NCBI GenBank assembly: GCA_937922815.1
Contig: CALAJP010000114.1
Location: 1 to 36,608, forward strand
DNA: 36,608 nucleotides
DNA from: an uncultured Saprospiraceae bacterium
Lineage (GTDB): Bacteria; Bacteroidota; Bacteroidia; Chitinophagales; Saprospiraceae
Direction: 5' to 3'
Below the pieces are notes generated by a model. That model worked only from the letters and a program-made list of their open reading frames with translations. It was not told the DNA's origin and did not search any database. This document shows positions 7,714 through 16,487 of this stretch, piece after piece. The stretch's first letter is position 1. Every line of letters begins with the position of its first letter. The translations under genes and the position numbers were made by a program.

Positions 7714-8733
7714 TTAATGAAGGATAAACTGAACACGTCTGTTCTTATTTTTACCCTCTACCGTTTCGTTTTCTGTTATTGGTTCGGACTCACCTCGCCC
7801 TTCATAAGAAATTCGTTCCCCATTTATTCCTTTAGATCGTATATATCTAAAGCAAGAACGAGCTCTTTTTTCTGATAAATTCATATTGAAAGTTTCGTCA
7901 CCATCACTATCGGTATGACCAATTATTTTTAATTTATAATCAGGGTACTTTTTAAGCATTGAAACAAGGTTGTCAATAATTGTTTTTGATTCACCTTTTA
8001 TCCTCGCACTATTATGGTAAAATTGAATGTTCTGGAGATTTTCTAACGCCTCTCTTTCATTTTCGTTTACTTCTTTCTCTGGGCAACCACCATTTGCGGG
8101 TATTCCGAACAAGTCGGGACATTTGTCTAATTTATCACTAACACCATCATTGTCACTGTCAGGTTCCAAGTTCGTTTCAGTCTCTTCATTTTCTAAAGCA
8201 ATATCTTCTTCATACCCATTAGTCTCAGTGCTTTCAGTTATTATTTCCTGTTCGATAATTTCTTCTGGGCAACCATTGTTCTGACGAATTCCTGCTTGGT
8301 TGGGACAATCGTCTTCGCTATCAATTACACCATCAGAATCGCTATCTTTTGTAGTAATGGCATCATTAAGACTAATAGGGGCTTTTGAGGGTGTTGATTC
8401 AGTTTCTTTAATTGATGTGAAATGGCTATTAATAGAATCAATAATATCTTTTGATTTTGCTTCTGTTCTACTTTCAGTATCAAATTCAAGGTCTACCGCA
8501 ACAGCCTCTGAACCTATTGTATCTTCCTCGTTAATGCTATCCATTGTTATTAATGAATTATTAGTACCTTCTTTTTGGGACTGAATGGCTGATTGGTGAA
8601 GTTCTTTTTGTGTAAAACTAGAGACATCAGATAAATACCAAAATAGCCCGCCAAATAAAGCGATGACGAATAGGGCTATAAAAAAATCGTTTCTATCTTT
8701 TTTAGAAGAAAAGTTTAAAAGATCTTGTAGCAT
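7714..8733 (-). CDS. Inner-membrane-anchored OmpA-family protein with two TSP3-like calcium repeats
   Basis: A 339-residue protein from the ATG at 8731-8733. The longer frame (377 residues) starts at a TTG at 8847 and would add a 38-residue cytosolic leader. A single transmembrane helix lies near residues 16-34 (FFIALFVIALFGGLFWYL) after a short basic N terminus, so it is probably a signal anchor. A Ser/Glu-rich linker follows. Two thrombospondin-type-3 acidic repeats come next: DSDSDGVIDSEDDCP near 130-144 and DSDNDGVSDKLDKCP near 192-206. They are expected to bind calcium and carry paired cysteines. Residues about 232-339 are an OmpA peptidoglycan-binding domain (IIGHTDSDGDETF, NLSEKRARSCFRYI, GRGESEP). 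It may link the inner membrane to peptidoglycan. A strong terminator follows. Confidence 0.85.
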   Translation of the reverse strand: MLQDLLNFSSKKDRNDFFIALFVIALFGGLFWYLSDVSSFTQKELHQSAIQSQKEGTNNSLITMDSINEEDTIGSEAVAVDLEFDTESRTEAKSKDIIDSINSHFTSIKETESTPSKAPISLNDAITTKDSDSDGVIDSEDDCPNQAGIRQNNGCPEEIIEQEIITESTETNGYEEDIALENEETETNLEPDSDNDGVSDKLDKCPDLFGIPANGGCPEKEVNENEREALENLQNIQFYHNSARIKGESKTIIDNLVSMLKKYPDYKLKIIGHTDSDGDETFNMNLSEKRARSCFRYIRSKGINGERISYEGRGESEPITENETVEGKNKNRRVQFILH

Positions 8734-8879
8734 GTTGTATTGTTCGTTTTGTAATTGTTTTTGATTGAGACGCACCAATTCTGTAAAAGTATTGGAAGTT
8801 GAATAAAAAATATTTACATTATCGTTAATATGACTTTTGAACGACAACGTTTATGTGAAAAAGCTGATTCCTAATCTTT

Positions 8880-8896
8880 TAGTAGAGCTTCTACTA
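8880..8896. repeat. Short perfect hairpin between two minus-strand genes
   Basis: TAGTAGA (8880-8886) and TCTACTA (8890-8896) form a 7-bp stem with a 3-base loop, between the end of the acetyltransferase gene and the start of the TSP3/OmpA gene. There is no T run on either strand, so it is a weak terminator or processing site at best. Confidence 0.4.
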
Positions 8897-8916
8897 CGGT
8901 GATTTTGTACGCTACC

Positions 8917-9369
8917 TTATTTTAGTCGAATGCCGCAATTCCACCAATCTTTATCAATAAAAGCATTATTTTTTTCATAGAAACGAACAGCATTTTCATT
9001 CCAATCTAAGACTTGCCATTTTACCATACTCGCATCTCTTTGTTTGGCTATGTTAATTAAATAATCAAAAAGAAGTTGCCCTACGCCTAGTCGCCTATAT
9101 TTTTCTTTTACAAAAAAATCATCTAAATAAACCATTCGTCCTTTCCATGTAGAGAAAGCATTGAAAAAAAGCATCATTCCACAAATATCGTTTGAGTTAC
9201 TATCGTAGGCTATAATTACTTCAAAAGCATTTTTGGCAAAATCATCTTTATAGCTTTCGATAGAAGTGATAACTTGTTTTTCGTCATTTTCGAATACAGC
9301 TAGTGCGTAAACCATATTCCAAATTTCTTCTATATCGTCAATAGTGGCGTTTCTAATTTCAATATTCAT
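8917..9369 (-). CDS. GNAT acetyltransferase resembling spermidine/spermine N-acetyltransferase
   Basis: A 150-residue single-domain GNAT enzyme. Motif A is EKYRRLGVGQLLFDYL, with the acetyl-CoA pyrophosphate loop RRLGVG at 92-97. Motif B is LDWNENAVRFYEKNNA, with the general-acid tyrosine at Y131. The stretch GRMVYLDDFFV plus WNENAVRFYE closely follows the diamine acetyltransferase (SSAT) pattern of a LYLEDFFV-type strand and a WNxxxxxFY segment. This suggests a polyamine or another small primary amine as substrate, with acetyl-CoA as donor. Substrate assignment within GNATs is unreliable from motifs alone. The start is an ATG at 9367-9369. The gene is divergent from rpsL, with a 288-base spacer that holds the str promoter; no clear promoter for the acetyltransferase was found. 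Confidence 0.85.
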   Translation of the reverse strand: MNIEIRNATIDDIEEIWNMVYALAVFENDEKQVITSIESYKDDFAKNAFEVIIAYDSNSNDICGMMLFFNAFSTWKGRMVYLDDFFVKEKYRRLGVGQLLFDYLINIAKQRDASMVKWQVLDWNENAVRFYEKNNAFIDKDWWNCGIRLK

Positions 9370-9540
9370 AATTATATATAGAGTTGAATTAATGGATAAT
9401 TAATACACTAATATAGTTAATGAAACAATAGTAGGCTACAATAAAAGAGGATTTACAACTGAAAAAAATACTTTTTAAGGATGGATTTTTTAAAAATTAT
9501 AAAATAATATGAAACAAAGTAGAAAAAATATGCTCAACCA

Positions 9541-9572
9541 TTGGCTTTTAGAACTAAATAAACCTATATTTG
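9541..9572 (+). promoter_or_regulatory. str operon promoter (before rpsL)
   Basis: TTG at 9541-9543, a 21-base spacer and TATATTTG at 9565-9572 match the Bacteroidota -33/-7 consensus exactly. Transcription would begin near 9579, leaving a leader of about 80 bases before rpsL. Confidence 0.8.
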
Positions 9573-9613
9573 TGCTTTCTTAGGAAAACCGTGTCGAATA
9601 TATAGGTTTTTTT
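9560..9613 (+). repeat. Inverted repeat across the str -7 element and leader, followed by a T run
   Basis: AAACCTATAT (9560-9569) and ATATAGGTTT (9600-9609) are perfect 10-base complementary arms with a 30-base spacer. The right arm runs into seven T (9607-9613). The left arm overlaps the -7 element, so a transcript from that promoter would lack it. This makes a DNA-level operator more likely than an RNA attenuator. Confidence 0.5.
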
Positions 9614-9657
9614 AAGAATATTTTAAATAAAAATTTTGGCAAAAAATATAATTAAAC

Positions 9658-10032
9658 ATGCCTACAATAAATCAATTAGTAAGAAAAGGACGTAAGCAAA
9701 TCGTTGAGAAATCAAAGTCAAGAGCTTTGAATTCATGCCCTCAAAAAAGAGGTGTATGTACAAGAGTTTACACTACTACTCCTAAGAAACCAAACTCTGC
9801 ACTTAGAAAAGTTGCAAAAGTTCGTTTAACTAACGGTCTAGAGGTAATCGCCTATATTCCAGGTGAAGGTCACAACCTTCAAGAGCATTCAATTGTGCTT
9901 GTACGTGGAGGTAGGGTGAAGGATTTACCCGGAGTTCGATACACTGTAGTACGTGGTGCTATGGATACACTTGGTGTTGCAGATAGAAAAACATCAAGAT
10001 CTAAGTATGGAGCTAAACGACCTAAGAAATAA
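9658..10032 (+). CDS. rpsL: 30S ribosomal protein S12
   Basis: A 124-residue decoding-centre protein of the small subunit, matching the family at full length. It has the conserved [18 protein letters not shown] loop, with Lys at position 43, and the [13 protein letters not shown] loop. Both retain the residues whose substitution gives streptomycin resistance in other bacteria, so the sequence looks wild type. It is the first gene of the str unit, preceded by a consensus promoter and an 80-base leader, with rpsG following after 41 bases. The ATG start is unambiguous ([11 protein letters not shown]). The spacer holds no obvious Shine-Dalgarno, as is usual in this phylum. Confidence 0.98.
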   Translation: MPTINQLVRKGRKQIVEKSKSRALNSCPQKRGVCTRVYTTTPKKPNSALRKVAKVRLTNGLEVIAYIPGEGHNLQEHSIVLVRGGRVKDLPGVRYTVVRGAMDTLGVADRKTSRSKYGAKRPKK

Positions 10033-10073
10033 TTGAAAAAGATTTTGCCAAATCAGTTTAATATTAAATAAAA

Positions 10074-10544
10074 ATGCGAAAAAGAAAACCGAAATTAAGA
10101 GTAATCGCTCCAGATCCAAGATATGGAGATCCATTGGTAACACAATTTGTTAATAATTTAATGTTGAGAGGTAAGAAAACTGTATCTTTCAAGATTTTTT
10201 ATGATGCAATGGATATTGTAAAGTCTAAGAATCAAGAAGAAGAGGAGCATGCGATTTGGAAGAAAGCGTTGAATAATATAATTCCAGCTGTTGAGGTAAG
10301 AAGTAAAAGAGTAGGAGGTGCTACTTTTCAAATTCCTACTGAAATTCGTCCAAAGAGAAAGATTAGTATCGGGATGAAATGGATGATTAAATTCGCAAGA
10401 CAAAGAAGTGGCAAAGGAATGGCAGAGAAATTAGCTGCTGAAGTACTTGCTGCAAGCAAAGGAGAAGGTGCTGCTGTGAAGAGAAAAGAAGATACTCACA
10501 AAATGGCAGAATCTAATAGAGCATTTGCTCATTTCAAAGTTTAA
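10074..10544 (+). CDS. rpsG: 30S ribosomal protein S7
   Basis: A 156-residue protein that nucleates assembly of the 16S rRNA head and contacts the E-site tRNA. It starts [21 protein letters not shown]. The central [19 protein letters not shown] and the C-terminal [19 protein letters not shown]-type segment ([19 protein letters not shown]) are family signatures. The length equals the usual 156. It lies between rpsL and fusA at short spacing (35 bases to fusA), in the standard str order. Confidence 0.98.
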   Translation: MRKRKPKLRVIAPDPRYGDPLVTQFVNNLMLRGKKTVSFKIFYDAMDIVKSKNQEEEEHAIWKKALNNIIPAVEVRSKRVGGATFQIPTEIRPKRKISIGMKWMIKFARQRSGKGMAEKLAAEVLAASKGEGAAVKRKEDTHKMAESNRAFAHFKV

Positions 10545-10579
10545 TTACATTCCTTAATTAATATAATTTTATTATTAAA

Positions 10580-12715
10580 ATGGCAAAGGATTTAAAATAT
10601 ACCAGAAACATAGGTATTGCTGCACATATTGATGCAGGTAAAACTACGACGACTGAGCGTATTTTATTTTATACTGGTATTTCTCATCAAATAGGAGAGG
10701 TACATGATGGTGCTGCAACTATGGATTGGATGGAGCAAGAGCAAGAAAGAGGTATCACAATTACTTCTGCTGCGACTGCTACAACTTGGAACTGGCAAGA
10801 TAATGATTATGCAATTAACATTATCGATACTCCAGGTCACGTTGATTTTACAGTTGAGGTAAACCGTTCATTAAGAGTATTAGATGGTTTAGTATTCTTG
10901 TTTAGTGCAGTTGATGGTGTTGAGCCTCAATCTGAAACTAACTGGAGACTAGCTGATAATTATAATGTTCCTAGAATGTGTTTCGTTAATAAAATGGACC
11001 GTCAAGGAGCTGATTTCTTTAATGTTTGTAACCAAGCTAGAGAAATGTTAGGAGCTAATCCTGTTCCAATGCAAGTTCCTATCGGAGCTGAAGATGACTT
11101 TGAAGGTGTGGTTGATTTGATCACTAACAAAGCTATCGTATGGAATGTGGAGGATTATGGTATGACTTATAAAGAAATTCCAATTCCTGAAGATCTAAAA
11201 GATACAGTATTAGAATATAGAGAGAAATTATTAGAAGAAGTAGCTGATTATGATGAGACTTTGATGGAGAAATTCTTCGAAGATCCAGATTCTATTTCTG
11301 CTGATGAGATTATGGCTGCAATACGTGCTGCTGTAATTGATATGAAAATCAATCCTTTCTTCTGTGGTTCTGCATTTAAAAACAAAGGAGTTCAAGCTGT
11401 ATTAGATGCAGTATGTTCTTACTTGCCAGCACCAGTTGATGTTCCAGGTATTAAAGGAACTCACCCTGATACTGAAGAAGAAATTATTAGAAAACCAACT
11501 GTTGACGATCCATTCGCAGCTTTAGCATTTAAAATTGCTACGGATCCTTTCGTAGGTCGTTTAGCATTCTTTAGATGTTACTCAGGTGCTTTGGATGCAG
11601 GTTCTTATATTAGAAATACAAGATCTGGTAATAAAGAAAGAATCTCAAGATTGTATCAAATGCATGCTAATAAGCAACAAGCAATTGATAGAGTAGAGGC
11701 TGGAGATATTGCTGCTGCAGTAGGTTTTAAAGATATTAAAACAGGAGATACGCTTTGCGAGGTTGGTCATCCAATTGTATTGGAATCAATGATTTTCCCA
11801 GAGCCAGTAATTGGTATCGCTATTGAGCCAATTTCTCAAAAAGATAGTGATAGATTGGGTATGTCTTTAGCGAAGTTAGCTGAAGAAGATCCAACTTTCA
11901 AAGTAAGATTTGACGAAGATAACAACCAAACAATTATCTCAGGAATGGGAGAGTTACATTTGGATATTATCATCGATAGATTGAAAAGAGAATTTAAAGT
12001 AGAATGTAATCAAGGTGAACCTCAAGTTTCTTACAAAGAAGCATTGATGGCAACAGTTACTCATAGAGAAAAACTTAAGAAGCAATCAGGTGGTTCTGGT
12101 CTATTTGCAGACATGGAATTTGAATTAGGACCTGCTGATGAAGAATTCTTAGAAAGTGACGATTTCAAAAACGGAAAGACGAAACTTCAGTTTGAATGGG
12201 CAATTGTTGGTGGTTCTATTGACAAAAACTATGTTAAACCAATCAAAGATGGTTTTGTATCAATGATGAACAATGGTGTTCTTGCAGGATACAAAATTGA
12301 CTCTATGAAAGTTAGAGTATTTGATGGATCTATGCATAGTGTGGATTCAAAGCCTATTGCTTTCGAACTTTGTGCTAAAGAAGGATTTAAGGCTGCTGCA
12401 AATGCTGCTAAACCTGTACTTCTTGAGCCAATTATGAAATTAGAGGTTATTACGCCAGAAGAATATGTAGGTAACGTTATTGGTGATTTGAATAGAAGAA
12501 GAGGACTTCCTAAAGGACAAGATACTAGAATGGGAGGTGCTGTTTCTATTAAAGCAGATGTGCCATTGTCAGCTATGTTTGGATATGTAACAGACTTGAG
12601 AACAATTACATCAGGTAGAGCATCTTCTACGATGGAATTCTCTCATTATGCTGCTGCTCCGAACGGAATTGCAAAAGAAGTTATCGCTAAGGCGAAAGGT
12701 GAATTAAATGTTTAA
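10580..12715 (+). CDS. fusA: Translation elongation factor G
   Basis: A 711-residue translational GTPase that drives ribosomal translocation. The G-domain motifs are intact: P-loop AAHIDAGKT (14-22), the switch-I threonines in [18 protein letters not shown] (G3) and NKMD (G4). The C-terminal part has the domain IV/V pattern [21 protein letters not shown], then RRGLPKGQ. The length is that of canonical EF-G, and its place in the str operon makes it the housekeeping copy rather than an EF-G2 paralogue. No tuf gene follows; rpsJ comes next, after a spacer with its own promoter. Confidence 0.98.
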   Translation: MAKDLKYTRNIGIAAHIDAGKTTTTERILFYTGISHQIGEVHDGAATMDWMEQEQERGITITSAATATTWNWQDNDYAINIIDTPGHVDFTVEVNRSLRVLDGLVFLFSAVDGVEPQSETNWRLADNYNVPRMCFVNKMDRQGADFFNVCNQAREMLGANPVPMQVPIGAEDDFEGVVDLITNKAIVWNVEDYGMTYKEIPIPEDLKDTVLEYREKLLEEVADYDETLMEKFFEDPDSISADEIMAAIRAAVIDMKINPFFCGSAFKNKGVQAVLDAVCSYLPAPVDVPGIKGTHPDTEEEIIRKPTVDDPFAALAFKIATDPFVGRLAFFRCYSGALDAGSYIRNTRSGNKERISRLYQMHANKQQAIDRVEAGDIAAAVGFKDIKTGDTLCEVGHPIVLESMIFPEPVIGIAIEPISQKDSDRLGMSLAKLAEEDPTFKVRFDEDNNQTIISGMGELHLDIIIDRLKREFKVECNQGEPQVSYKEALMATVTHREKLKKQSGGSGLFADMEFELGPADEEFLESDDFKNGKTKLQFEWAIVGGSIDKNYVKPIKDGFVSMMNNGVLAGYKIDSMKVRVFDGSMHSVDSKPIAFELCAKEGFKAAANAAKPVLLEPIMKLEVITPEEYVGNVIGDLNRRRGLPKGQDTRMGGAVSIKADVPLSAMFGYVTDLRTITSGRASSTMEFSHYAAAPNGIAKEVIAKAKGELNV

Positions 12716-12729
12716 AATAAATTGTTAAA

Positions 12730-12769
12730 GAGTTGCAAATTTGGACTACTAGTCGTATATTTGCAACTC
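12730..12769 (+). promoter_or_regulatory. S10 operon promoter within an 11-bp inverted repeat
   Basis: TTG (12733-12735), a 20-base spacer and TATATTTG (12756-12763) form a consensus promoter about 45 bases before rpsJ. The arms GAGTTGCAAAT (12730-12740) and ATTTGCAACTC (12759-12769) are perfectly complementary, with an 18-base spacer, and contain the -33 and -7 elements respectively. No T run follows the right arm, so a plain terminator of fusA is unlikely. Confidence 0.7.
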
Positions 12770-12809
12770 CTTAATCAAATAGTTGTTTATTAAGTTTGAA
12801 ATAAAGGTC

Positions 12810-13118
12810 ATGAATCAAAAAATCAGAATTAAGCTCCGTGCATACGATCACAATTTAGTAGATAAATCTACGGAGAAAATTATAAAGACGGTCCGAAATA
12901 GTGGTGCTGTCGTAGCTGGTCCGATTCCGCTGCCAACTGAGAAAAAAATCTTCACTGTATTGCGGTCTCCGCACGTCAATAAGAAATCTCGTGAGCAGTT
13001 CCAGTTGCGTACACATAAGCGATTGATAGAGATTTATACGCCAACGCCAAAAACAGTTGATGCTCTTTCTAAGTTAGAGCTTCCAAGTGGTGTGGATATT
13101 CAAGTTAAATTGACGTAG
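12810..13118 (+). CDS. rpsJ: 30S ribosomal protein S10
   Basis: A 102-residue small-subunit head protein, also known to act with NusB in antitermination. The start is set at the ATG at 12810 ([20 protein letters not shown]). A longer frame from a TTG at 12783 would add nine residues not seen in the family. The sequences [30 protein letters not shown] and [13 protein letters not shown] are diagnostic. It is the first gene of the S10 unit, about 40 bases after its likely transcription start. An unusually long 146-base spacer separates it from rplC. Confidence 0.97.
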   Translation: MNQKIRIKLRAYDHNLVDKSTEKIIKTVRNSGAVVAGPIPLPTEKKIFTVLRSPHVNKKSREQFQLRTHKRLIEIYTPTPKTVDALSKLELPSGVDIQVKLT

Positions 13119-13121
13119 TTT

Positions 13122-13243
13122 CTAAAATTTTAGCTTCCATTTTTTATTCCTATGATTTTGATTTATCATATTCTTAATTGGGTAGATTTATTGATTTTGT
13201 AAGGACCATTTAATTATTAACAATTTATCGAGTTTTTTCGATA
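13122..13243 (+). other. rpsJ-rplC spacer with palindrome and leader hairpin
   Basis: The 146-base spacer holds a perfect 12-bp palindrome CTAAAATTTTAG (13122-13133) just after rpsJ. It also holds a small hairpin TATCGA/TCGATA (13226-13231 and 13238-13243) about 20 bases before the rplC GTG. No consensus promoter was found. Most other gaps inside this cluster are below 50 bases. Confidence 0.4.
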
Positions 13244-13264
13244 TTTTAATAAAATACTGTAGTT

Positions 13265-13921
13265 GTGAACGGACTATTAGGTAAAAAAATAGGTATGACC
13301 AGTGTTTACGATAATACTGGTAAGTATGTTGCTTGTACGGTCATTGAAGCTGGCCCTAATGTAATTACTCAAGTTAAAACTCGTGAGAGTAAAGATGGGT
13401 ATGATGCATTGCAGTTGGCTTTTGGTGATGCGAAAGAAAAGAACACATCTAAAGCAATGATGGGTCACTTTTCGAAAGCAAATGCGGGTGCTAAGGCGGA
13501 TGTTGTCGAATTCAGAAACTTCGATTTTAGTCAGTTAATAGCTGCTGAAGGAGAAAGTGTAGAAAAATCAGTTGGCGATACTATTAGTGTTGATGAAATC
13601 TTCAAAGAAGGAGACACTATTAGCGTAGTTGGTACATCAAAAGGTAAAGGTTTTCAAGGTGTTGTAAAACGTCACGGTTTTGCTGGTGTTGGTGATGCAA
13701 CGCATGGTCAGCACAATAGACAACGTGCTCCGGGTTCAATCGGTGCTGCTTCTTATCCTGCAAAAGTATTTAAAGGTATGAGAATGGCAGGTAGAACAGG
13801 TGGTGATCGCGTTAAGATCAAAAACTTGAAAGTAATTAAAGTATTCTCTGAGAAGAATATCTTATTAGTAAAAGGAGCGATTCCTGGTCATAAAGGGTCT
13901 ATTGTTATCGTTGAAAAATAA
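13265..13921 (+). CDS. rplC: 50S ribosomal protein L3 (GTG start)
   Basis: A 218-residue large-subunit protein that reaches the peptidyl-transferase centre. It begins [15 protein letters not shown], the family start. The codon is GTG (13265-13267), and an in-frame stop lies 13-15 bases upstream with no ATG between, so GTG is genuinely the start. The core [33 protein letters not shown] and [13 protein letters not shown] loops are all present. It follows a long spacer after rpsJ and is followed by rplD after 8 bases. Confidence 0.97.
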   Translation: MNGLLGKKIGMTSVYDNTGKYVACTVIEAGPNVITQVKTRESKDGYDALQLAFGDAKEKNTSKAMMGHFSKANAGAKADVVEFRNFDFSQLIAAEGESVEKSVGDTISVDEIFKEGDTISVVGTSKGKGFQGVVKRHGFAGVGDATHGQHNRQRAPGSIGAASYPAKVFKGMRMAGRTGGDRVKIKNLKVIKVFSEKNILLVKGAIPGHKGSIVIVEK

Positions 13922-13929
13922 TATGAACA

Positions 13930-14556
13930 ATGAAAGTTGATATTTTAAATAAGAACGGAGAAAGTACAGGTCGTCAAGTAGAATTACCTGCATCAGTATT
14001 CGGAGTTGAACCAAACGAGCATGCTGTATATCTTGATATCAAAGCTCATATGGCAGCTAGACGTCAAGGAACTCACGCTGCTAAAGAAAGAAATGCAGTT
14101 AAAGGGTCAACGCGTAAAATAAAAAGACAAAAAGGTACGGGTGGAGCTCGTGCTGGTGATATTAAAAATCCTTTGTTTAGAGGGGGAGGTAGAGTTTTCG
14201 GTCCTAGACCAAGAACATATTCTCAAAAAGTGAATAAAAAAGTTAAGCAATTAGCTAGAAATTCAGCTTATTCTCATAAACTATCAACACAATCTTGTAT
14301 TGTGGTAGAGGATTTTTCTTTTGATACTCCGAAAACTAAAGAATATAATTCTTTTTTAACTAGCTTAGGAGTTAATGGTATAAAAACGTTACATTTAACG
14401 GGTGAGCATAATGCAAATGTTTATTTATCTTGTCGTAATTTAGCTACTTCAAAGGTAATGACAATACAGAATGCAAATACCTATGGTATCGTTGATGCTC
14501 AGAAGTTAATTATATCTGAGTCAGCTGTTAAAAATTTAATTGAAAAGAATAGTTAA
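13930..14556 (+). CDS. rplD: 50S ribosomal protein L4
   Basis: A 208-residue large-subunit protein whose extended loop lines the exit tunnel. The loop is intact: KIKRQKGTGGARAGDIKNPL, then RGGGRVFGPRPRTYSQKVNK. The N terminus (MKVDILNKNGESTGRQVELP) matches Bacteroidota L4. In E. coli L4 autoregulates the S10 operon through the rpsJ leader. Here the rpsJ leader is short, and whether such control exists is unknown. It lies 8 bases after rplC. Confidence 0.97.
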   Translation: MKVDILNKNGESTGRQVELPASVFGVEPNEHAVYLDIKAHMAARRQGTHAAKERNAVKGSTRKIKRQKGTGGARAGDIKNPLFRGGGRVFGPRPRTYSQKVNKKVKQLARNSAYSHKLSTQSCIVVEDFSFDTPKTKEYNSFLTSLGVNGIKTLHLTGEHNANVYLSCRNLATSKVMTIQNANTYGIVDAQKLIISESAVKNLIEKNS

Positions 14557-14598
14557 TACTATTTTTTTAATAATAGGTAATTCAAAAGCTCTCTAGAG

Positions 14599-14892
14599 AT
14601 GTCAAAGAATATAATCATAAAACCAATTCTTTCTGATAAATCAGAAAAATTATCTAACGATAATGTTTATACTTTTGTTGTAGATAGAAGTTGCAATAGA
14701 ATCGAGGTAAAAAAAGAAATCGAAAGAATTTATAATGTTAAGGTAGAAGCTGTTCGTACATTAATTGTACCAGGTAAAGTGAAAACCAAAAACACGAAAA
14801 GAGGATTAGTTAAAGGAACCAAATCTGCTTATAAAAAAGCTATGGTTAAGTTAGCTGATTCAGAAGTAATTGATCTTTTCGACGAATTGTAA
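14599..14892 (+). CDS. rplW: 50S ribosomal protein L23
   Basis: A 97-residue exit-tunnel-rim protein and docking site for trigger factor and SRP. Family features: IIIKPILSDKSEKLS at the N terminus, YTFVVDRSCNRIEVKKEIE, and the basic loop VRTLIVPGKVKTKNTKRG. It has the usual length and sits in standard order between rplD and rplB, with a 42-base spacer before it. Confidence 0.96.
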   Translation: MSKNIIIKPILSDKSEKLSNDNVYTFVVDRSCNRIEVKKEIERIYNVKVEAVRTLIVPGKVKTKNTKRGLVKGTKSAYKKAMVKLADSEVIDLFDEL

Positions 14893-14924
14893 ATAAGTTT
14901 TATTAAACATTCAATACTGAAAAA

Positions 14925-15761
14925 ATGCCAGTTAAGAAGTTTAAACCAACAACTCCAGGTACCAGATTTAAATTGGGAAATACTTTTTCTCAACTCTCAG
15001 GAGCAAAAGGACCTGAAAAAACATTAGTTGCTCCACTTAAAAGAAGTGGTGGTAGAAATAATAAAGGTAAAATGACTATGCGCCAAATGGGTGGTGGTCA
15101 TAAAAGAAAATATCGTATTATTGATTTTAAACGTAACAGAGATGGTATCGAAGCTACTGTAAAATCGATAGAGTATGATCCAAATAGATCTGCATTTATT
15201 GCACTTTTGGAATATACTGACGGTGTGAAATCATATATCATTGCTCCTAATGGGATTAAAGTTGGTGATATATTAATGTCGGGTAAGAATGCAACTCCAG
15301 ATACAGGGAACACTTTATTTTTAAGTGATATTCCAACTGGTAGTACTATTCATGCTATTGAAATGCGTCCTGGTCAAGGTGCTGCAGTAGCAAGAAGTGC
15401 AGGTACTTATGCTGTTCTTACAGGTAGAGAAGGAAAATATTGTATCATCAAAATGCCTTCAAGTGAGGTTCGAAGAATCTTACATACTTGTAGAGCAACA
15501 ATGGGTACTACTTCTAACCCCGATCACTCATTAGTAGTATCTGGTAAAGCAGGTAGAACTAGATGGTTAGGAAGAAGACCGAGAGTAAGAGGTGTAGCAA
15601 TGAACCCTGTAGATCACCCGATGGGTGGTGGTGAAGGACGTGCTTCTGGTGGACATCCAAGATCAAGAAATGGTCAAATGGCTAAGGGTGAAAAAACTAG
15701 AAATACTAAGAAATACTCTAACAGACTTATCATTAAAAGAAGAAAGACTAAGAATAATTAA
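14925..15761 (+). CDS. rplB: 50S ribosomal protein L2
   Basis: A 278-residue protein needed for subunit association and peptidyl-transferase centre assembly. It has the N-terminal [20 protein letters not shown] segment, the SH3-like central domain, and the C-terminal signature [20 protein letters not shown] containing the conserved histidine. Full length for the family. It is in order between rplW and rpsS, with 10 bases to rpsS. Confidence 0.98.
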   Translation: MPVKKFKPTTPGTRFKLGNTFSQLSGAKGPEKTLVAPLKRSGGRNNKGKMTMRQMGGGHKRKYRIIDFKRNRDGIEATVKSIEYDPNRSAFIALLEYTDGVKSYIIAPNGIKVGDILMSGKNATPDTGNTLFLSDIPTGSTIHAIEMRPGQGAAVARSAGTYAVLTGREGKYCIIKMPSSEVRRILHTCRATMGTTSNPDHSLVVSGKAGRTRWLGRRPRVRGVAMNPVDHPMGGGEGRASGGHPRSRNGQMAKGEKTRNTKKYSNRLIIKRRKTKNN

Positions 15762-15771
15762 TTGAATTACA

Positions 15772-16041
15772 ATGGCTAGATCACTAAAAAAAGGACCATA
15801 CGTATTTTACAAGCTTCAAGAGAAAATTGTAAAAGCTAAAGAATCTACTAAGAAAACAGTTATCAAGACTTGGTCAAGGTCTTCAATGATTATTCCTGAT
15901 ATGGTAGGCTTGACAATTGCTGTTCATAATGGTAAAACATTTGTTCCTGTTTTTGTTACAGAAAACATGGTAGGACACAAACTTGGTGAATTCTCTCCAA
16001 CTCGTTCTTACAGAGGACATGGAGCGAATAAGAAGAAATAA
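15772..16041 (+). CDS. rpsS: 30S ribosomal protein S19
   Basis: An 89-residue small-subunit head protein that forms a complex with S13 and contacts the A-site finger bridge. [33 protein letters not shown] and [16 protein letters not shown] are diagnostic. It follows rplB by 10 bases and precedes rplV by 41. Confidence 0.98.
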   Translation: MARSLKKGPYVFYKLQEKIVKAKESTKKTVIKTWSRSSMIIPDMVGLTIAVHNGKTFVPVFVTENMVGHKLGEFSPTRSYRGHGANKKK

Positions 16042-16082
16042 TAGATAGCATATTCTAAATAATATATAATCATCCTTAGAAG

Positions 16083-16457
16083 ATGGAAGCAACAGCTAAA
16101 CTTAAAAATTGTCCAATGTCAGCTCGTAAAATGAGAATGGTAGCGGATAATATTCGAGGCAAAAAAGTAAACGAAGCACTTAGTATTTTGAAGTTCACAA
16201 AGCGTGAATCTTCCGAATGGTTAGAGAAATTACTTTTTTCTGCTATTGCCAATTGGCAATACAAATTAGATATGGAACATAATGCTGAAGATTTTGATTT
16301 AGTAGTCAAAACGATTTATGTAGGAGATGGTTCATTCTTGAAAAGACTTAGACCTGCACCTCACGGTCGTGGACATAGAGTTAGAAAAAGAACTAATCAC
16401 GTTACATTGGTGGTAGAAAATACTGTTCCATTGAATGTAAGTAACGAAGAGGAATAA
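16083..16457 (+). CDS. rplV: 50S ribosomal protein L22
   Basis: A 124-residue protein whose beta-hairpin lines the exit tunnel beside L4. The N-terminal [20 protein letters not shown] and the hairpin-end signature [18 protein letters not shown] are conserved. No insertion or deletion of the kind linked to macrolide resistance is apparent in the hairpin. It lies in standard order before rpsC. Confidence 0.97.
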   Translation: MEATAKLKNCPMSARKMRMVADNIRGKKVNEALSILKFTKRESSEWLEKLLFSAIANWQYKLDMEHNAEDFDLVVKTIYVGDGSFLKRLRPAPHGRGHRVRKRTNHVTLVVENTVPLNVSNEEE

Positions 16458-16487
16458 TAATCTTAACAAAATAATATACGCTTTCTC

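Noticed and set aside
8027-8584. Two Ser-rich plus-strand frames opposite the TSP3/OmpA gene
   Set aside because: They are antisense shadows of Asp/Glu/Ser codons in the real gene and lack signal or domain features.
8734-8847. Longer N terminus of the TSP3/OmpA protein starting at a TTG
   Set aside because: The ATG at 8733 gives a short cytosolic leader before the anchor helix, typical of such proteins. The extension adds nothing recognisable.
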